Below are positions 61,448 through 64,000 of a stretch of DNA of 64,000 nucleotides, piece by piece. Positions within the stretch are counted from its first letter, which is position 1, and the number at the start of each line of letters is the position of its first letter. Position numbers and translations under genes: made by a program. The stretch lies in the NCBI RefSeq assembly GCF_000284375.1, contig NC_017249.1, forward strand, positions 7,867,001-7,931,000, read 5' to 3'. Under the pieces are notes generated by a model. The model did no database searches, had not been told where the DNA came from, and worked only from the letters and a program-made list of their open reading frames with translations. The stretch comes from Bradyrhizobium japonicum USDA 6 (lineage in GTDB: Bacteria > Pseudomonadota > Alphaproteobacteria > Rhizobiales > Xanthobacteraceae).

Positions 61448-62954
61448 CGGTGTCCCGAGGCATCAAAGGTGCCTCCTCCCCCTTGTACACCGGCGTACCG
61501 CCGAAAATGCCACTGAAACCCTTTAGCGGGGGTCCGACGGTGATGCCTTGGTGGCTCAGTTTGAATTCTCGGATCGTATGTTCGTGATTGCCGCTTCGCT
61601 TTTTCACGACGGACAGTGCGCGCCGCACGCTGCCATCAAACTCGAAATAACGCAGCATCAGCACGCCATCGGCGAGATAACTAATGTCCAGCGGCGTATC
61701 CATCGGTCCGACGAGGCCATGCTGAGCCAGCACGAGGATGGTCAGGGCGCCGCGATGACTGAGATAGCTCAGCAGCTCGTGCATCTGAAGAATCAAAAAG
61801 CGCTCATCCGGCATCGCATTGAGATAGCCATTGAGGCTGTCGATTATCACTACCCGCGCGTCAGCACGTTCTACGCTGCTCCGCACCGCGTCGGCAAACT
61901 CGCCTGGCGCCATTTCAGCAGGGTCGATTTGCTGAAAATCGATCAAGCCTTTATCGAGCCCGTCTTGAAGTGGAAGTCCCAACGTCTTCGCTCGCGCACT
62001 CACAGTGCCGCGTCCTTCGTCGAAGGCAAAAATCACGGAGCGTTCGTTTCGGGCTGCGGCTGCGATCGCATAGGTAAGCGCCAGCGATGATTTTCCAACG
62101 CCCGCTGCACCGATGAGGAGCACATTCGTTCCGCGCTCAAGGCCACCGCCCAGAAGAGTGTCCAGTTCCGGATTGCCGCTCAAGACGACGTCGCTGTCGA
62201 ATTCCTTATGATGTTCTGCTGCGACAAGTCGGGGGGTAAACCATGAGACCACCATGCCGGATGGTGAAGTCGTGAAATCCCCCTTGAATTCGATACCACG
62301 CATCTTCACGACACGAAGGCGTCGCCGCTGCGCGCCGTAATCGATTGCCAACTGTTCAAGAAGCACAACGCCATGGGCGATCGAATGCAATTGCAGATCG
62401 TTCTGCTGTGATGAAAGGTCATCAAGCAAAACCACAGTGGACTTGCGACCTGAAAAGAAGTGTTTCAACGCGAGGATCTGACGGCGGTATCTAAGGGGGC
62501 TTTGTGCCAGCAGGCGAAGCTCCGACAGGCTATCGAGTACAATTCGCGCCGGCGCCAGTGCCTCGACCCGGTCAAAGATCATCTGCGTGGTTTCGCTAAG
62601 CTCCATCTCGGCCGGATGCAGCACCGTGAGTTCCTGGCTCGGATCCAGCGTGGTCTCAGGCGGGATCAATTCAAAGATTGTAATGCCGTTGAGCGACCAC
62701 CCATGACGCTTTGCGACCAGACGCAATTCTTGCTCAGTCTCCGATAGCGTGATGTAGAGGGTCGGTTCGCCGACGCGAACTCCTTCCAGCAAAAATTCCA
62801 GAGCGAGGGTTGTCTTGCCTGAACCGGGTTGGCCTTCAAACAGATACATTCTCTCGGGATCAAAGCCGCCTCCGAGAATGTCATCTAGACCAAAATTTCC
62901 GGTGGAAATCCTCGGGAGCTCACAGCCGTCGAGCAACCGCTTTTCCTCATCCAT
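61434..62954 (-). CDS. KaiC-like two-domain RecA/AAA ATPase
   Basis: 506 residues, close to KaiC length. Two RecA-type domains carry Walker A 'GQPGSGKTT' (41-49) and 'GAAGVGKSS' (near 280). Walker B-like positions are in 'ARIVLDSLSELRLL' and 'ARVVIIDSLNGYLN', and the C-terminal 'KKRSGNHEHTIREFKL' is the KaiC CII signature. At the place of KaiC Ser431/Thr432 the sequence reads 'PLDISYLADG', so a Ser is kept but the Thr is Tyr. No kaiA or kaiB gene is adjacent, so this is a KaiC-family signalling ATPase, not a proven clock component. It shares a transcript with the hybrid kinase. Confidence 0.88.
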   Translation of the reverse strand: MDEEKRLLDGCELPRISTGNFGLDDILGGGFDPERMYLFEGQPGSGKTTLALEFLLEGVRVGEPTLYITLSETEQELRLVAKRHGWSLNGITIFELIPPETTLDPSQELTVLHPAEMELSETTQMIFDRVEALAPARIVLDSLSELRLLAQSPLRYRRQILALKHFFSGRKSTVVLLDDLSSQQNDLQLHSIAHGVVLLEQLAIDYGAQRRRLRVVKMRGIEFKGDFTTSPSGMVVSWFTPRLVAAEHHKEFDSDVVLSGNPELDTLLGGGLERGTNVLLIGAAGVGKSSLALTYAIAAAARNERSVIFAFDEGRGTVSARAKTLGLPLQDGLDKGLIDFQQIDPAEMAPGEFADAVRSSVERADARVVIIDSLNGYLNAMPDERFLILQMHELLSYLSHRGALTILVLAQHGLVGPMDTPLDISYLADGVLMLRYFEFDGSVRRALSVVKKRSGNHEHTIREFKLSHQGITVGPPLKGFSGIFGGTPVYKGEEAPLMPRDTDGPA

Positions 62955-63182
62955 ATCAACCCCCGTTTCGCCGCAGGCGGAGCCGCCTTTGATTTATGGA
63001 AACTTCTGCTCCCGGGCAGGGTTCCCCGGCCAAGCCGGAGCCTCGACGGCGATACTCACCACTTGCGATCCTGTGGTCTTAAGCATTGCTCGGCCGGCCA
63101 CGGCGACAGGGGCACAATGCCACGGTGTACGGAACAATCCCGCATCCAAATACGTTGAACCTGTTTGGGAGCGCTCCACCCG

Positions 63183-64000
63183 TTGAAAACACTGCAAACA
63201 AAGCTCGACGGGGTCGCCGACGCGCGGCCGCTTCAACTGCTCATCGACTCCATCGTGGACTACGCCATCTACATGATCGATGTAGATGGCACCGTGCGCA
63301 GTTGGAACTCCGGTGCCGAGCGATTGAAGGGCTACTCAGCGGACGAGATCATCGGCAAGTCCTTCTCATTGTTTTATCCGCCCGAGGATCGCGCGAAAGA
63401 GCTTCCCCAAACAGCGTTGAAAATTGCGGCAGAGACCGGCCGGTTCAGTTCCGAAGGGTGGCGCGTCCGCAAAGACGGGACCCGCTTTTGGGCGTTAGTC
63501 GTCGTGGATGCGATCCGCGACGAGCAAGGTCAGGTGATCGGCTTTGCAAAGGTCACGCGCGACATCACAGAACGTCAGCAGGCCCACAACGATCTGCTGG
63601 AGAGCGAGCGACGATACCGTCGATTGATCGAGGCTGTTGTCGATTATGCGATTTTTCAGCTGGATCCTGCCGGCAATATAACCACCTGGAATCCGGGTGC
63701 ACAGCGCATCAAAGGCTACGATCCGGATGAAATTATCGGTCAGCACTTCAGTCGCTTCTACACGCCTGAAGATATTCAAACTGGCGTACCGAAACGGGCG
63801 CTCGCCGAAGCGGCCAAATTGGGACGCTTCGAGGCTGAAGGTTGGCGAGTGCGAAAGGACAGCAGTCGCTTTTGGGCGTCAGTTGTCATCGATCGCATCA
63901 CCGACGAGGCCGGCGAATTGGTTGGGTTTGCAAAAGTAACGCGTGACGTAACCGAGCGAAAGCAGGCCCAGGACGAACTCCAGCGCACTCAGCAGCAGTT
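63183..64000 (+). CDS. Tandem-PAS sensor protein, probably a histidine kinase, cut by window edge
   Basis: A TTG at 63183 with GGGAG 11 bases upstream opens 272 codons to the edge without a stop; TTG 63165 is an alternative start. Two PAS domains of about 110 residues each are close copies: each has 'VDYAI', 'W(N)SGA/PGA..R.KGY..DEIIG', 'GRF..EGWRVRKD' and 'GFAKVTRD(I/V)TER'. The sequence then enters 'QAQDELQRTQQQ', a coiled coil that usually leads into a HisKA domain. No membrane segments. It is divergent from the kaiC-like gene. Confidence 0.85.
   Translation, partial: MKTLQTKLDGVADARPLQLLIDSIVDYAIYMIDVDGTVRSWNSGAERLKGYSADEIIGKSFSLFYPPEDRAKELPQTALKIAAETGRFSSEGWRVRKDGTRFWALVVVDAIRDEQGQVIGFAKVTRDITERQQAHNDLLESERRYRRLIEAVVDYAIFQLDPAGNITTWNPGAQRIKGYDPDEIIGQHFSRFYTPEDIQTGVPKRALAEAAKLGRFEAEGWRVRKDSSRFWASVVIDRITDEAGELVGFAKVTRDVTERKQAQDELQRTQQQ

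Noticed and set aside
61434..62954. Calling the KaiC-like gene a circadian clock gene (kaiC)
   Set aside because: No kaiA or kaiB is present and the phosphosite differs, so only family membership is supported.

Overview
The window is a high-GC alphaproteobacterial chromosome segment, most likely from Bradyrhizobium or a close Nitrobacteraceae relative. Four things point that way: the CtrA/ChpT cell-cycle phosphorelay genes, DUF6894 and DUF1134 proteins, a CheA fused to a receiver domain, and many short dispersed palindromic repeats of the kind that litter Bradyrhizobium intergenic DNA. The genus is inferred from gene content, not from a marker phylogeny.

Layout. 1-9.7 kb holds mixed metabolism: the end of a sulfonate/nitrate-type ABC binding protein, a Crp/Fnr regulator, an acetylpolyamine amidohydrolase-like deacetylase, an overlapping pair of exported beta-propeller proteins (SMP-30-like, and a PQQ-dehydrogenase-like protein with haem c), a PaaG-like enoyl-CoA hydratase and a gamma-glutamyltransferase. 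10-18 kb is an amino-acid/polyamine catabolic block: a PuuB-like oxidase, a polar amino-acid ABC transporter, DadA, an omega-amino-acid:pyruvate transaminase and two XRE-cupin regulators. 18.3-23 kb carries a PaoABC-type molybdenum aldehyde oxidoreductase with a divergent TetR gene. 24.8-29.2 kb is a periplasmic copper cluster: His-rich exported protein, lipoprotein, TolC-like protein, multicopper oxidase, cupredoxin and CusF-like protein.

29.5-52.6 kb is mostly core cell biology: flhA, fliI-fliJ, ctrA, an ECF sigma/anti-sigma pair, a DUF350-YgiB-glutathionylspermidine-synthase-like operon, the chemotaxis operon cheA-cheW-cheY-cheB-cheR, chpT, cysQ, and conserved DUF1134 and coiled-coil proteins. 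Motility, chemotaxis and the ChpT-CtrA relay therefore sit close together.

52.8-57.5 kb, directly downstream of a tRNA-Val(CAC) gene, looks like a decayed genomic island. It contains a Hachiman-type antiphage locus with an intact-looking hamA nuclease gene and a hamB helicase gene ruined by indels, a large deletion and a small internal inversion. A DUF3223 gene follows, then truncated AAA-ATPase, IS5-family transposase and methyltransferase remnants. 57.5-64 kb is a signalling block: a GAF-HWE-type histidine kinase, a frameshifted response regulator, a hybrid histidine kinase whose start overlaps the end of a two-domain KaiC-like ATPase gene, and a tandem-PAS sensor running off the right edge.

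The most notable structures are the scrambled hamB, the kaiC-hybrid-kinase pair, a GANTC/CtrA-box cluster upstream of ctrA, paired operator-like palindromes exactly 50 bp apart before an XRE gene, and compensated frameshifts in two unrelated genes, which may be biological or sequencing artefacts.
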